Of a stretch of DNA of 64,000 nucleotides, positions 45,072-56,289 are shown piece by piece. A program made the translations under genes and the position numbers. The notes below the pieces were generated by a model. That model did not search any database. It saw only the letters and a list, made by a program, of their open reading frames with translations, and had not been told where the DNA came from. The DNA lies in contig FN649740.1 of assembly GCA_000310025.1 (NCBI GenBank), positions 5,563,326 to 5,627,325 of the forward strand, in the 5' to 3' direction. Position 1 is the stretch's first letter, and each line of letters starts with the position of its first letter. Origin of the DNA: Ectocarpus siliculosus. Lineage: Eukaryota; Sar; Phaeophyceae; Ectocarpales; Ectocarpaceae.

Positions 45072-48000
45072 ATGTCTCTGTCCGCGTGTCGCCATGCCTT
45101 GCGCCAGCGTGGTTCAATCGTTCTTCTCCGACACAGTAGCACCGCAGCAGCTTCGAAGCGGAAGCCGATCGCCGTGATAAAATCAGCAGCAGGGACAATC
45201 TCCGATGCTCGCCATGTGCACAACAGCTCAGCGCGGTGGCAGCAGCAAGCGGCAGCCGGGCAGGGAGAGAAAGGGTGGACTGGAGGCGACGGCGGCGAAC
45301 GAGGAGGCCATGCAGGAGCTAGAATACTCGGCATTGTAGTATTCTCGTCCCTAGTGAGTATTCTGTGAAAGGTAGTCTGTGAACGCTATATTTTGCATGC
45401 CTACACGGCGCTACTGCTGTATCTAGGTGAATCTAGGTGAAGTATAATAAATAGATCAGCGAGTTCTTGTACGGCGAAGTACAGCAGTGTTGTACCGGAT
45501 TATTGTGTGCATTTCCGCGTAAGAGCGTCTGCGCAAAGAGGCCCGCCCTTGATGCTTGGGCACCCGTGCTCTATGTTCTGGCCGCTGTTGCACTCCGAAA
45601 CATTAGAGATATCGTTCCAATTGACAATTTAGAGAGGGATATGTGCTGTGGATCATTGACGTCATGTCATCCTGGTGCTTTTTTCTCATGCTGCTGCTGG
45701 GGTGGAGACACGGGCGTTCTTTTTTGTATCTGACTCACAGGTCCAGCCCCTCTCCCCTAATGCTGTTGGCACCGTTGGTTCTCTGTCCGCCGCACTTGTA
45801 ATGGCGGGTCGAGACACGACTGAAAGTAGATAGCGAAGCGAAGCTCTCCGTTGATTTCCGTTACAAGCGCTTTGCTCTGAACATGAGGAGGCCTCTACAG
45901 CGGCGGGTGGCCGCACTGGCTCTATGTCAAAGGTCGTCCCCGTGTGCACACCTGTGGGTTGTCCAGAGCTGCCTTTGTATATAGTTCGCGCATCCTAGTG
46001 CTTCTCACTAGCCTGGCCTTGGCACAGTATATTACCCAACAGGGCATCAACATGTGTACCGTGTCCCCGGCTGTTTTCCCTCTCTCTCTCTCTCTCTGTT
46101 CTTTGTCTGGTACACAGGTAGGAGCTACGGCATGCCTGGGAACGTGGCAGGCAATGCGCTACTCGTGGAAGCTGGACTTGATCGAAAGCAGGAAGGCCAG
46201 AATGGAATTCGAGCCCGTCGATCTTCCTGAAGGTCTAGAAGGGTGAGCCGTTTTGGTCCTGACTGCATGACACCGCTGCTGCGTTCTTATTTTACCGCCG
46301 AAGATGTGATTGCGGTATTTCTTGTCAAGAAATTGACCTGGTGCTTGGTGGACGAAGAAAGTCTGTGACCCCATAGGTGTTGTAGATCTCCCGCAGAACG
46401 GTACAGAGATGGGATTGTGCAAGATGCATGCAAGTAACATCTCCATGGCTTGGTATGTTGGGGTCTGCATGCAAACCCCCGGGGTGACGCTTGTCTCCAT
46501 GATGGGCGTTTTGGGCCCAGCGGCAGCCGCAACGTTGCTCTTACAAACCAGGAAGCTATGTACGTCGAGGAAAAAATGCGGTGACTTTGTAGCCGTGTGG
46601 ACGAATAGGATTTCTTGGCACCTGCACAACACGTGAATAAGCGCCTTGCTTTCATGCTCTGGTTCTTCGGCAGCGCCACGCTGGCTACGATGATGGATGT
46701 CTTGGACAAGGAAGCAGATGGGAAGGCGTCGAAGGGGCCGAACGGAGAGACTCTGGGGGGGAGTGAGGAGGGAAAGGGTTTGCTGGAGAGTTTGGAGGGC
46801 AGGCGGTTGCGGGTGACCGGGGTTTTCGATCACGGCAAGGAGGTGCTAGTCGGTGAGTCCGTTCGCGTGCGGGCAAAACCTCTTGGCCGGGATGTTGGGT
46901 TTGGCGCTTGTTGGGGCTCACTAGCGGCACTGGAACGTGATGTGGTCACTTGGCTCCAAATCTGTCATCCAAGCACGGATTTGTTTCCCCTCAAACTGGC
47001 TATGATTCCAGGGAGTAGTCGGAGTGCATGAGATCGATATGCGTAGGTGCGTGTGTCGGGTTGTTTGGCGACTGGCATTGGTCTGTTCGTACGTCCCGCT
47101 GCAGGGCTTCGTCCACGTCCATCGCCCCATCGATCGCTTTCCACACTCCCAGAGAACAACTAGTGGTGTGGACAGGTTGGACACGAATTGAGACCAAATG
47201 GCTGTGCAACAACGAACAAGCACCAATAGGACCATGACCAACAACAACTCAGGCAAGCGTTCAGTCGAACCACAACACCCGCCAAAGCAAACATATGTCA
47301 GCGAAGCAAAGGATTAAATCCGTTTTTTCTGCCACTGCGGCCGATTTTCCAGGACCCAGAGGAGCTCCACCGGGCATGAAGGCAACGTCGGGGCCGTCCT
47401 CCATGGCCCCGAGCCCCATGGGCGACTTCGTCCACACCCCGCTCAAGAGGGGAGACGGCTCCGTGGTGCTCGTAAACAGGGGATGGGTACCTCGCTCCAA
47501 GGGGCCCCGTGAGTGCATCGATGGCGCTGTTTTGGTCTTGTGTGGAAATCGACATGTTCTGTTACGTGCCGAGGCGTAGACGTTGATGCCTCTGGGAGGG
47601 GACGGCTTCGTGGTGCTTGCTGAGCGGGCGCGAGTGGGCTGAGTTTGGTTAGTCGATGCTTTTTGTTGGTCCTGCAAGCAGCTGTGACATTGTTCGGCAG
47701 TGGGTATCCCTGGCGCACGTTTACCGTGAACTTCATTCGTACGCTCTGGGGTTCATGTCATGTCATGTCTCAGTGCTATGCTGTACGAGGCCGCTGCAAG
47801 GTATTTTTTGGTCAATTTTTTAATTGTTCTAAAGCATCGGGGGTAGTGTAGCATCCTGGCGTGAGCAGACGCCGCCTGTGGTTCTCCGGCAGATCTTGAG
47901 ACGAGGGGGGTATGTGCAGATTCAGAGTGTGTCGTGCTGGAGGTTCGGTGAGAAGAGCAAACCTGCCCGACGAAGGTCGCGCGCTTGTCGTAGTTGTGTT

Positions 48001-49810
48001 TCGTGTCCGAGCAAGTATGTCTCCGTGGCTCTAAGCATCAAAAAGAGTGTTGCGCCGAAGTTAATATTGTCGTCGAGTTATCTCGGGAGAGGAAGGGGGG
48101 GTAGGCCGGCTGCTAGACTCTCGACCGCAAGGCCATACCAACACTTTGGTACGCGTGTTGAAACGGAAACGAACCGGAAACGCCCGCCCTTGCATATTGT
48201 TGACGTGAGCTGCCTCTTGGGGGCCCAGCTTGACTGCAGTCCACCACGTTCTTAGAAGCACGTTCTTAGAAGCACATCAAGACAAGCATGTCGAAGGCAC
48301 ACTTCTTCTTTTGCCAGCAGACGAGTGTGTGCGTGCGTGTTGGCCAGTGCGGTTTTTACATCGCACACACATTAGCCTTTACTTGTCGAAGCATACCGTT
48401 CTCATTCACCCTTGTCGTGGTGCTGTTCGTTCGTTCCCCAAATCCTGTCGCCCACGCGGACACACAGAATGGTCTCGCCCGGAGGGAGAAGTCACTATGG
48501 TTGGCGTCTTGAAGGCCGCGGAGAAGCGGTCCACGTTTTCTCCTGACAACAAGCCCGAGACCCGCCACCTGTTGTGGGCGGAAAAGGCTGCGCTGCTGCA
48601 GGCGGCGGGGTTGGGCCAACACGGGGCCGAGGAGGGGGTGCAGTCGGTGCCCATATTGATGGAAGCGGTCGGTGAGAGCTATGGTTGCGAAGAACGACTA
48701 GCTCGGTTTTGTTTCTGGCCCCTTTCTCCGATCCCGCATGTGTGTCCGCGCGTACATGATGAAACACGTTTTGTCTGTCACCCCTGTTGCGTCATGAAGT
48801 CACACACACTCTTGGCGAGGCCGAACAGGGTGTGGTGAACCGTGCTGTTGTTAAAGGCATTCGATCAGTCGCTCACTCCAAGTCGGCGCCTTGCATCACT
48901 TCGCAAGGCTGTGTTGTGCCGGGCAAGGGAAATATTTTCGGCCACAAGCGTTTCCGGGATGTCCTGCGCCCTTGAAGAATGCGAGGAAGGGTCTTGTTGT
49001 AGACCATTCCCTTTGGTTATAGAGGGTAGCCGAGATTTGCACGATTTCTTGTCGAACAGTAGTATCTCCTACGGGGTAGCACTTCGCTGGTGTAGTGCTG
49101 CAGTAGTTCATGTTTCAACTTTTGATCGGACGTCACGCCTCGGGCCGTGCTGATGTGTTGCAGGCGAAGAGGACGGCGACAAGAAGACCATGCCCATGGC
49201 GAAAAAGCCTAAACACTTTGGGGATTTCTACGTCACGCCTCAGACTCACCTCATGTACTCGGCCACTTGGTGAGGTTCTCTTCATGCCAATGTCGTTGTA
49301 CATGTGGTTACTGCGGGAAATGATAATACAGTGCGTTGTTTTGTTGCTGGTTTTGTTGCAGTTGCTGCTGTTGTCGCTCTGTTTTTTTGCTGCTGCTGTT
49401 GTTGTTGTCGTCGGGTTCGCACCGGCTTGAAAGAGGGATGCGATGACAAATCATATACAATGTGACGCATCGAAGGAGGTGGCTCGGCAGGCTAGCTACG
49501 AAGACCGCGAATAGGCTCGTCGTACGGTACACGTGGCTTTTGCCTTGCAAACAAAAACCGTACTATGCTTTGCCCTATCGTGGGGCCCGTGACCGCCGTA
49601 GGTAGACTCGGGCAACAGGAAAACACCACTCAAGTTGCCCGTTTCCTCCCCCTATTCCAACCCCGAATCACTTGCATCTATCTTGTCCGGGGTCCCGCTG
49701 TTGGACTGCCTAGGTACGCCCTCGCGGCTGCGGGCTGCGCGCTCACGTGGGCGAGATTTCGCAGGAGAGGGCCGGCCGCGTTTCCAACGGCCAAGCCTCC
49801 GGGAATTTGA
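45072..49810 (+). CDS. SURF1: SURF1-like cytochrome c oxidase assembly protein
   Basis: SURF1 (Shy1 in yeast) is a mitochondrial inner-membrane factor that helps build cytochrome c oxidase around subunit 1. Seven exons, 45072-45353, 46118-46242, 46674-46852, 47353-47508, 48468-48671, 49164-49269 and 49714-49810, total 1,149 nt (382 residues), all in phase. The N-terminus is Arg/Ser/Ala-rich with few acids, as a mitochondrial presequence. TM1 spans the exon 1/2 junction (ILGIVVFSSLVGATACLG) and is followed by the family motif GTWQ. Other hallmarks are LRVTGVFDHGKE, VVLVNRGWVPR, GEVTMVGVLK, and the C-terminal FYVTPQTHLMYSATW+YALAAAGCALTW forming TM2. An insert of about 50 residues rich in Gly/Glu between LEG and LRVTG is larger than in most homologues. 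The start Met is the first in a favourable frame with a stop-free leader. Confidence 0.93.
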
Positions 49811-51291
49811 GTGCATTGCTTTGCGCAGCAGTATCCAGCGTTCAACTGCAAAGTCTGTTGAGGGTGATTCAGAGGTAGCAGTCCGTTCTCCCTGAGATCA
49901 TGGAATTCTTTGAAAGAGTACGTTGAGAGGAACGGCACTCGGTTGGATCTTCCAGCCAGTGCATCTCCGATCAATTGCGATTCTGTCATTTTGTCATCTT
50001 TCCACCCTTCCAGAGAGTAGACACCAAAATGTTGCGAATCATTTTTGTTCCTCTAGTAAGCGCTGAACGAACCTGGCCTTGAGGTAAAAAAAGGAACCAA
50101 ACAACAACTGTAAGTACCTCTTCGTGCTGACCTTGGTTGCCGAACCAGGCATTGCATTTCGGGCGTAGTCAGAGGACCTACGAAAGAGCCTGCGAGGCGC
50201 GTGCCCCATGTCGGGGCGTCGCGTCGCTCTGTTCTGTGCCAAGACTTTCGGCGACTTTTAAGAGGATTTGGGAACATGAAATGGGTACCAGCGAACAGAT
50301 AACACCGGTATTCTAGTGCTTATTGACTCCAGGCCGGCCTTCTCTTCATCTCGGGCAGGCGTGCTAAGATCTGGGTTGTTTTACTACATTTCCTACACTA
50401 GCTCAACGCTAACACCTGGCCCATCGGGGCACCTCAGGGATAATTACAATACCAAGGAAATCAGCACGTACAAAACAACATTTCACCATTCCGTCCACCT
50501 CGCTGGACGAAATCAGTTCATTCTATCCTGTGGAGATCACCAACATTCCTTCTCAAGAAGAAGACCTCCACACAGGGAGAGAGGGACGAAAGACAACGAA
50601 CTGCTGTACAGATCATTTAGCGCAGCAAACAAGCAACAACCGCCACCAAAACGTTTAGACTCGATCAAGTGCGCAGCCGGGAATCGACCTTGGAATACAT
50701 CTATGTGTCCAGCAGATGCAGGAAAACACTCGCCGTGCCAAACAGCATTGAGTCTGCCCTCGGTGCCAAACCGATCCGAAAAAAAAAAAAAAAAAAGCAA
50801 GAAGACACCACCGTGACTGCACCTCCGACGATTCGGCGCCCTGGGGCATCAATCCACGCCCAACCTTTTGGGACATACCTATAACCTAGTTTTATTGCGA
50901 AAATGGGCGGGGGAAATCTGTCAGTGATGGGAGCTCCGTGGGGAGTGATCGGAGCTTCTGGCCAATCGTGATCTTCGAGCTGGAGCAATACGTATACATG
51001 GCCTCGAAATCCCTCAGGACGCTTTGCCTCCGTCGGTTGCAACGCTTGCATGGCGAAGAACGGCCTTGCCCGCCTGGTCCAGCCGATTCCAAGAACAGGC
51101 GCGGCGGTGCCAGTGACGAAGGGTTTGCATCGTACAGCATGCATGTGGCGTGATGGTGTCGTTCTCGTTGTCGGATGCCGCGAAAAACAGCATAAAATCT
51201 TGAGCTTGACTGTGCATGGGACGCCTCTTGGCCACAGACTTGCTTCGCAGGTACGCGGCACAATCCCAGTCCACGAGAATCCCGCATTTCG
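49811..51291. other. Intergenic stretch between convergent genes
   Basis: It contains the 3' ends of SURF1 and of the minus-strand gene ending at 51292. An A-run of 16 to 17 bases lies at about 50779-50796. I see no further gene; the minus-strand frames at 50701-51261 are unsupported. Confidence 0.45.
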
Positions 51292-54200
51292 TCACGATTC
51301 CCCCGCTCGCTGCTCGGCCTCTCCCTCGGCCGCGTCCTGCCTATTCTTCATCAAGGACCAAGCGTAGAGGTACACCTGGTCTCGCACCTTCTCTCTCGGC
51401 ACAAGCAGAACCAAGCAGAGCGATGGTCGGAGAGCAGCGATGCACACGCGGAGGGGGGGGACCGCCACGCCATCGTCACAATGCATAACGCACAACAACC
51501 GAGCTACCAAAGCCTGTCTACGGGGAGTGCCCTCACTCACACAACTAGGACATCGCTAGTGGAATAGGTTGACGTGAGAAGCGCCGCTCCCCAAAAGTAC
51601 CCACACCCGCGATTGGACCGAAACGCCCCAAGCACCAAGCCCCGACAAGCACGAAGCCCCGACAGAAACCGACCGCAGCAGCAACAACGAATAGTCCCCA
51701 GTGTTACCTCTCGTGAGCCATAGATGTGGTTTGGAATTATGTCTTCCGCCTCCGCTACGTGACCGGCAGCGGTGACGTCACCATCGGAAGTGTCAGGGCC
51801 AGACGAGGTGTCGGCAGCGACGTCAAGGGCTTTCGCGTCAGTGTCTTTCTCCACCGACGCCGACAGGCCCGCTATGGCGGCTCTGGCAGGACGCAAACGA
51901 ACAGAAACGACATGAGAGGAGCATCGATCACCAAGGTCTATTGTGCAAAAACAAACAGACGAAAGCGCGGTTCTCGATTGAGTTTGCTGGAGAGAAAGTC
52001 AAGCATGGTTCACAACAAAGAACTTGCAAGGTAACAGGAAGTGACAGAGACGGGCGTGGCATCTTGTCTAGCGCAAGGGTCCGTGAGGCGTCACATTAAC
52101 AACCTCCGGTTGGAGAAGCTACGGATGTCGCGAAGAACATGGTAAGAGGCAAAGGCGGTGCGTCGGGTCAACCACTCCTCGGCCGCCCTTGTTACCCCCG
52201 GAAGTAGCCGCGATTCTTGCTGTTGGTGTTGTTGCTATAATATTTTTTCTGTGGCTGTTCGCAAAAATTCGCAACATGATCGTTCTCGGCTTGCCCCCCA
52301 GCCCTTTCGGCAAACACAACCACTAGAGGTACAGGACAACTACTCTATTCCGATGGCCGTCTACTGTCGTCTCACCTTAGAGCAGACTCTTCCTCGTCAG
52401 ACAAGGGAGGGCTCTGTCGCCGCCGTTTGCTCAGGAGCTCCGAAAGGGTTGCCATCTGTGCATGCAATGTTCCGTATCCGTTTGAGTGCTCCCGAAACCG
52501 CAAGAAAAGAACCCGTAAGGAAGCGTGCATTGCAGACAAAAAACTAGTGAGAAGAGACGCAAACCCCTAGGCAAAATCACCCGATAGCGTAATCACGCAA
52601 AATCCCGTTGACCAATACGGTACCACCCTTGATTCAACTATTGGCCCGCTGATAGAGAAGGACTCATACTCATCAAACACGCCGGTGCACGAAAGAGGAT
52701 ACTCCTCGTACTCAATGAGGCAATAACAGCTGAAATATAGCTGGAAGGGACAAGCCCTCAGCCTACCGAAATATTCTGTCCAACGCATCTCTTGCTTTGC
52801 GCCATGGATGAAACCGCCACAGAACGAGCCGCCCAAACGGTGGGGCCAAAAATAAAAAAACAACCGTGCATGAAAATCTTCCCCGCAAATGCTACCCGTC
52901 TCGATAGACCAGCAACATGCAGCAGCAAAAAACGAGAAACTACAAACAGCAATAATAACGCGTGGCAGACGGGCCGCTCGCGCGTAGCAGCCTTGCCGAA
53001 CGCACGCACGGTCGAATCACCGGCGAAAATTTCTCATTCGCCCACAGCGGCAACCAAACACCAAAGCCACAAAATATGCACAACAGCAGCGGCAACTGAT
53101 CAGCAGAGGCAGCAGCTATGCAGAGCACGAGCACGCCCACGCACCTGAGCCTGTTCTTGGTCGCTGAGAAGGCTTGCCCCCGCCCCTTGCTGCTCTGCGG
53201 CTGTCACCGTGACCGCTCCATCTCCTGAGGGGGGGCGCCGCGAGCCTAAAGGCGGAAGCTGCCCGGTGGCTATGCGCCTGTCCGTCTCTTCCGCCCACAC
53301 GAGCATCTCCTCATAGGTAGGAACGGGTGTCACCTACACCAGCGGGCAGTAGCGCATAGCAGTACAAGGACAGGACAAGACGTTGAACCAAGACGAACAA
53401 GTCGCTTTGGATAGGAATGACAAAATACGAAAAATCTTTGAAATGTATACATCTAAGTGAACCTGTGGTTTCGCCGGGATCCTACGAATCCGTGGGGATG
53501 GGTGTCACAGCGGAAAAGCAGGACACAAAACAGAACCACCCTAAAGTTTTTCGAAGGTAAGGAAGTCGCACCTACTGCCATACTGCCTTGAGTGCTTGTT
53601 CCCGTACACGACTCCCTTCGTGGGCCGTCCGCCACCAGAACGTCTATCGCACCAACACGTCTGGCACGCAACCAGCAAACGCCCTCCGCCCGAACAAAAA
53701 CTCAACAACGTCACCCCATCCCCATCCGGGATTTTTCTCCGGAATGGCGTGGCATACACTTCTCAACCGGTATGGATCGCCTCCGACTAGCCCTTCTGTG
53801 ATCGACGTGGCTGGGCAGTGCCAAAACCAACTTTCCTGGTTTCCAACCAGCATCGGAGGGGTTTGCCGCGCGGGCTTTGACAGATCAAATCCCACATATC
53901 GGTGTCATGATGATGCAGCCCCTGCCTTTTGTGGCCGCCTCGCCAGCCACTGCCGTGTGTCCTTGAGCCTATTGCGGGCAGTGGAGTGCCCTCATGCTGT
54001 CTTGGTTCTGTTTCTATTGACGCGGAAGGATATGTATGGACTTGCAGTCTACCAAATGCTCCGACGCAAAGGAGGAACCTCATCCCGAAGGGTACTTTTG
54101 ACTTCAAAATATCCTCACCGGGTGTATGTTCTACGTGTATCATATTGTGTGCGGTTTGTGTGTTCGTCCCATCTACATTCTGGTCGAAAGTTTGAACACC

Positions 54201-54706
54201 TTTCGATTAGTGTTTGGTACCATATGTTTGAGGCGCCAGCCGAGGTCACAAAGAGGATCGAAAACACTGCTAGCGCCTTGTTCCCCCCCCCCTCTACCTT
54301 CCCCTTCAACTTTACTCTGAGAAGGGTGCAGCGCTCGCCACTTCGGTCCTTTCGTGTTTACTCTTGGCCATGCGCTTGCGCTTTCCACGCCAAAAACTAT
54401 TTGTCTCACTCCAGGCAGATTCCAAAGATGACCTTAGAATCCCCCACTCACCCTAAACAGGTTGGGTATATCCTCGCCTTGGTTCTGTTGGTCATGGTCG
54501 TCACCTTGCTGGGAACACAAACGCGGTAGGATAGGGAGGAGCGGGGGAAGTACACCACGCGGGACGGCGGGCTACAGTGGTAAATGCACTGCTTGTAGTT
54601 CATGCATGCAGCGCAAAACTTGCTTGGGTGATTTATTGAGTATTTCCCCGATTTACTTGAAATCATAATCGGCCCCTGCCTCCACCGAAGAAGAAGCTTC
54701 GCCCAT
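51292..54706 (-). CDS. Unidentified acidic protein (model incomplete)
   Basis: Strong exons, in transcript order, are 53333-53145 (VTPVPTYEEMLVWAEETDRR... to SLLSDQEQAQ), 52455-52376 (MATLSELLSKRRRQ...LSDEEESAL) and 51882-51708 (AAIAGLSASVEKDTD...EDIIPNHIYGSRE); their mutual phases fit. The last exon starts at about 51394. One frame reads EKVRDQVYLYAWSLMKNRQ to TGA at 51292 and looks most protein-like, but phase after GSRE favours a shorter frame, so the end is uncertain. A likely 5' part is 54706-54657 (MGEASSSVEAGADYDF) joined to 54508-54452 (KVTTMTNRTKARIYPTCL), but one linking exon is missing. The product would be hydrophilic, acidic and largely disordered, with no signal peptide or membrane helix. 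The family is not recognised. Confidence 0.5.
53690..54123 (+). pseudogene. Frame-broken relic of a Cys-rich coding sequence
   Basis: On the plus strand three overlapping frames carry successive protein-like blocks: SGIFLRNGVAYTSQPVWIAS (to about 53786), then CQNQLSWFPTSIGGVCRAGF and SNPTYRCHDDAAPAF (about 53800-53930), then PLPCVLEPIAGSGVPSCCLG and VSIDAEGYVWTCSLPNAP, ending near GTFDFKISSPG (54123). Cys pairs and short Gly/Trp-rich strands suggest a secreted beta-structured protein. The frame changes at about 53787 and 53930 lack splice sites, so I read it as a pseudogene or mobile-element relic. It lies in the intron region of the minus-strand gene. Confidence 0.5.
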
Positions 54707-55563
54707 GTTCAAGACATTCTTGGTCGTTCCCCGGCGCGCTGTGTGTCGATGTGAACATTGTTTGGCAGTGTACCGTCCAAGTGGGACAAGAGTACAGAGT
54801 CCCGAGTACACGCACGAGCGCAAGTCTTCACATTGCACAAGAGCACATTGTACAAGAACACATTGAACAAGAGCACATCTGTACTGTAACAGTGCTTTCC
54901 TCGTACAGCAGCGGGATGGCCACGCGGCCTTGTACTAGTTCCCCGCAGGCTCGCCGGTTCAACAACCCACGACATGTAACCTAGTCTATGGAGACAGCAG
55001 CACTTTCAGTTGCTCCCTTAGGCCGCCACAGCAGCAGCAAACCTGCCGCGGCCGGCTCCGACACCCAATTTTGGGCGTCACTTCATGTCTTCCGTATCCT
55101 AATGCAGACAACCACTGCTCTACTGCTCTCAAGGCACCCTGCACATTGAGGCCTGCGGCATCCGGGTCCAAGAGTGAGAGTTGAAGAGGATTGACGTGCG
55201 AGTGCCATCACAGCCGTCTTACGCACACCTACCTCAACGACAGCCGCGGAGAGTGCCTGCAAGTCACGAGGTCTCCTGCCGCCGCATCGCGATGTCGATC
55301 GCCATGAAACCAGTCCCGGCACAGGTGGTACGGCAGGGACGAACGCGGTCAAGCCACCTACGCAACACCCGCCTCGTATCGGCAAAGCCATGATGCAACG
55401 TCTGAACAAAGGCAGAGCGAGAGTCGGGGGGGGGATCCGCGAAGAGGATATGCGGCGCAATCAGTTTATGTTGTCCCGAACGTTTCCCGTCGCTGTTTTG
55501 GAACCTATCCTGAGGCACACGTGAGCGAGCATTTCTATCGTCCCAACGCTGCCTACCATCGTG
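54707..55563. promoter_or_regulatory. Upstream region between two divergent genes
   Basis: If the minus-strand gene starts at 54706, it and the kinase gene (start 55564) diverge from this 857-bp stretch. A short direct repeat of GAGCACATTGTACAAGAACACATTG type occurs at 54840-54880 (unit ACAAGA-GCACATTG, three times). I see no TATA box. Confidence 0.35.
54835..54880 (+). repeat. Short tandem repeat of about 15 bp
   Basis: Three consecutive units of the form CACAAGAGCACATTGTA / CAAGAACACATTGAA / CAAGAGCACAT follow each other. They lie in the divergent upstream region and could be a simple duplication or a cluster of protein-binding sites. Confidence 0.6.
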
Positions 55564-56213
55564 ATGGATGTGCACGCAGCTGCCTTGAATGGTGATGTAG
55601 AAGATGTTCGCCGATATATCGCGGGCTCGGGTGATCCGAACATTCTCAACGATGCTGGCATAACGCCGCTGCACAGGTGAGCCGCAAGACAACATGATCC
55701 CGTCACACAGGCTTACTCTGCTGTACCATGACAGAGGGGTCTTCGAAGGCCTTGCCCAATACACACACACGTTGGCGTTGCTCCAGTGGAACGTGATGCG
55801 TTCTGACCCCAAATCATCCAGAGTCAAGCATGTACAAATCCCCCTCATCATCAATCATTATCAGGAGTACCATTGTATTGCTGTTCCGACGAACTGTCGT
55901 AGGCTCGTCGTGATGACGATGAATCATGTACCAGGGGGAATTGATACTCCTGGAGAGGTATTATCGACACACCTGCAACACGACGTCCGTGACAAGCCCC
56001 CGCGTACGGTCGGAACGAATGCCAGGGTCCAGAGTAGAGCTTGCTCTTGGTAGAATAGGTGAAAGCTCCCTGTTCGAGAAAAAATCGTGGTGCGGATCGC
56101 GTTAGTGCTGTAGCAGATCCGAAGTCAAGCACGATGGAGCCTCGTGAGGCGTGCTCTTTCGACGTACTGTACGTCTTGTTCTCCATATTTAGGACGAGCA
56201 GCAAGCATGTGCA

Positions 56214-56289
<76 letters not shown>

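Noticed and set aside
50701-51261. 186-codon minus-strand frame and overlapping frames
   Set aside because: They lie beyond the stop of the acidic-protein gene, include the A-run, and show no motif or consistent splice sites.
53588-54529. 313-codon open frame on the plus strand
   Set aside because: The coding-like blocks in this interval lie in three different frames; this single frame carries only the middle one and its ends look random. Treated as part of a broken relic.
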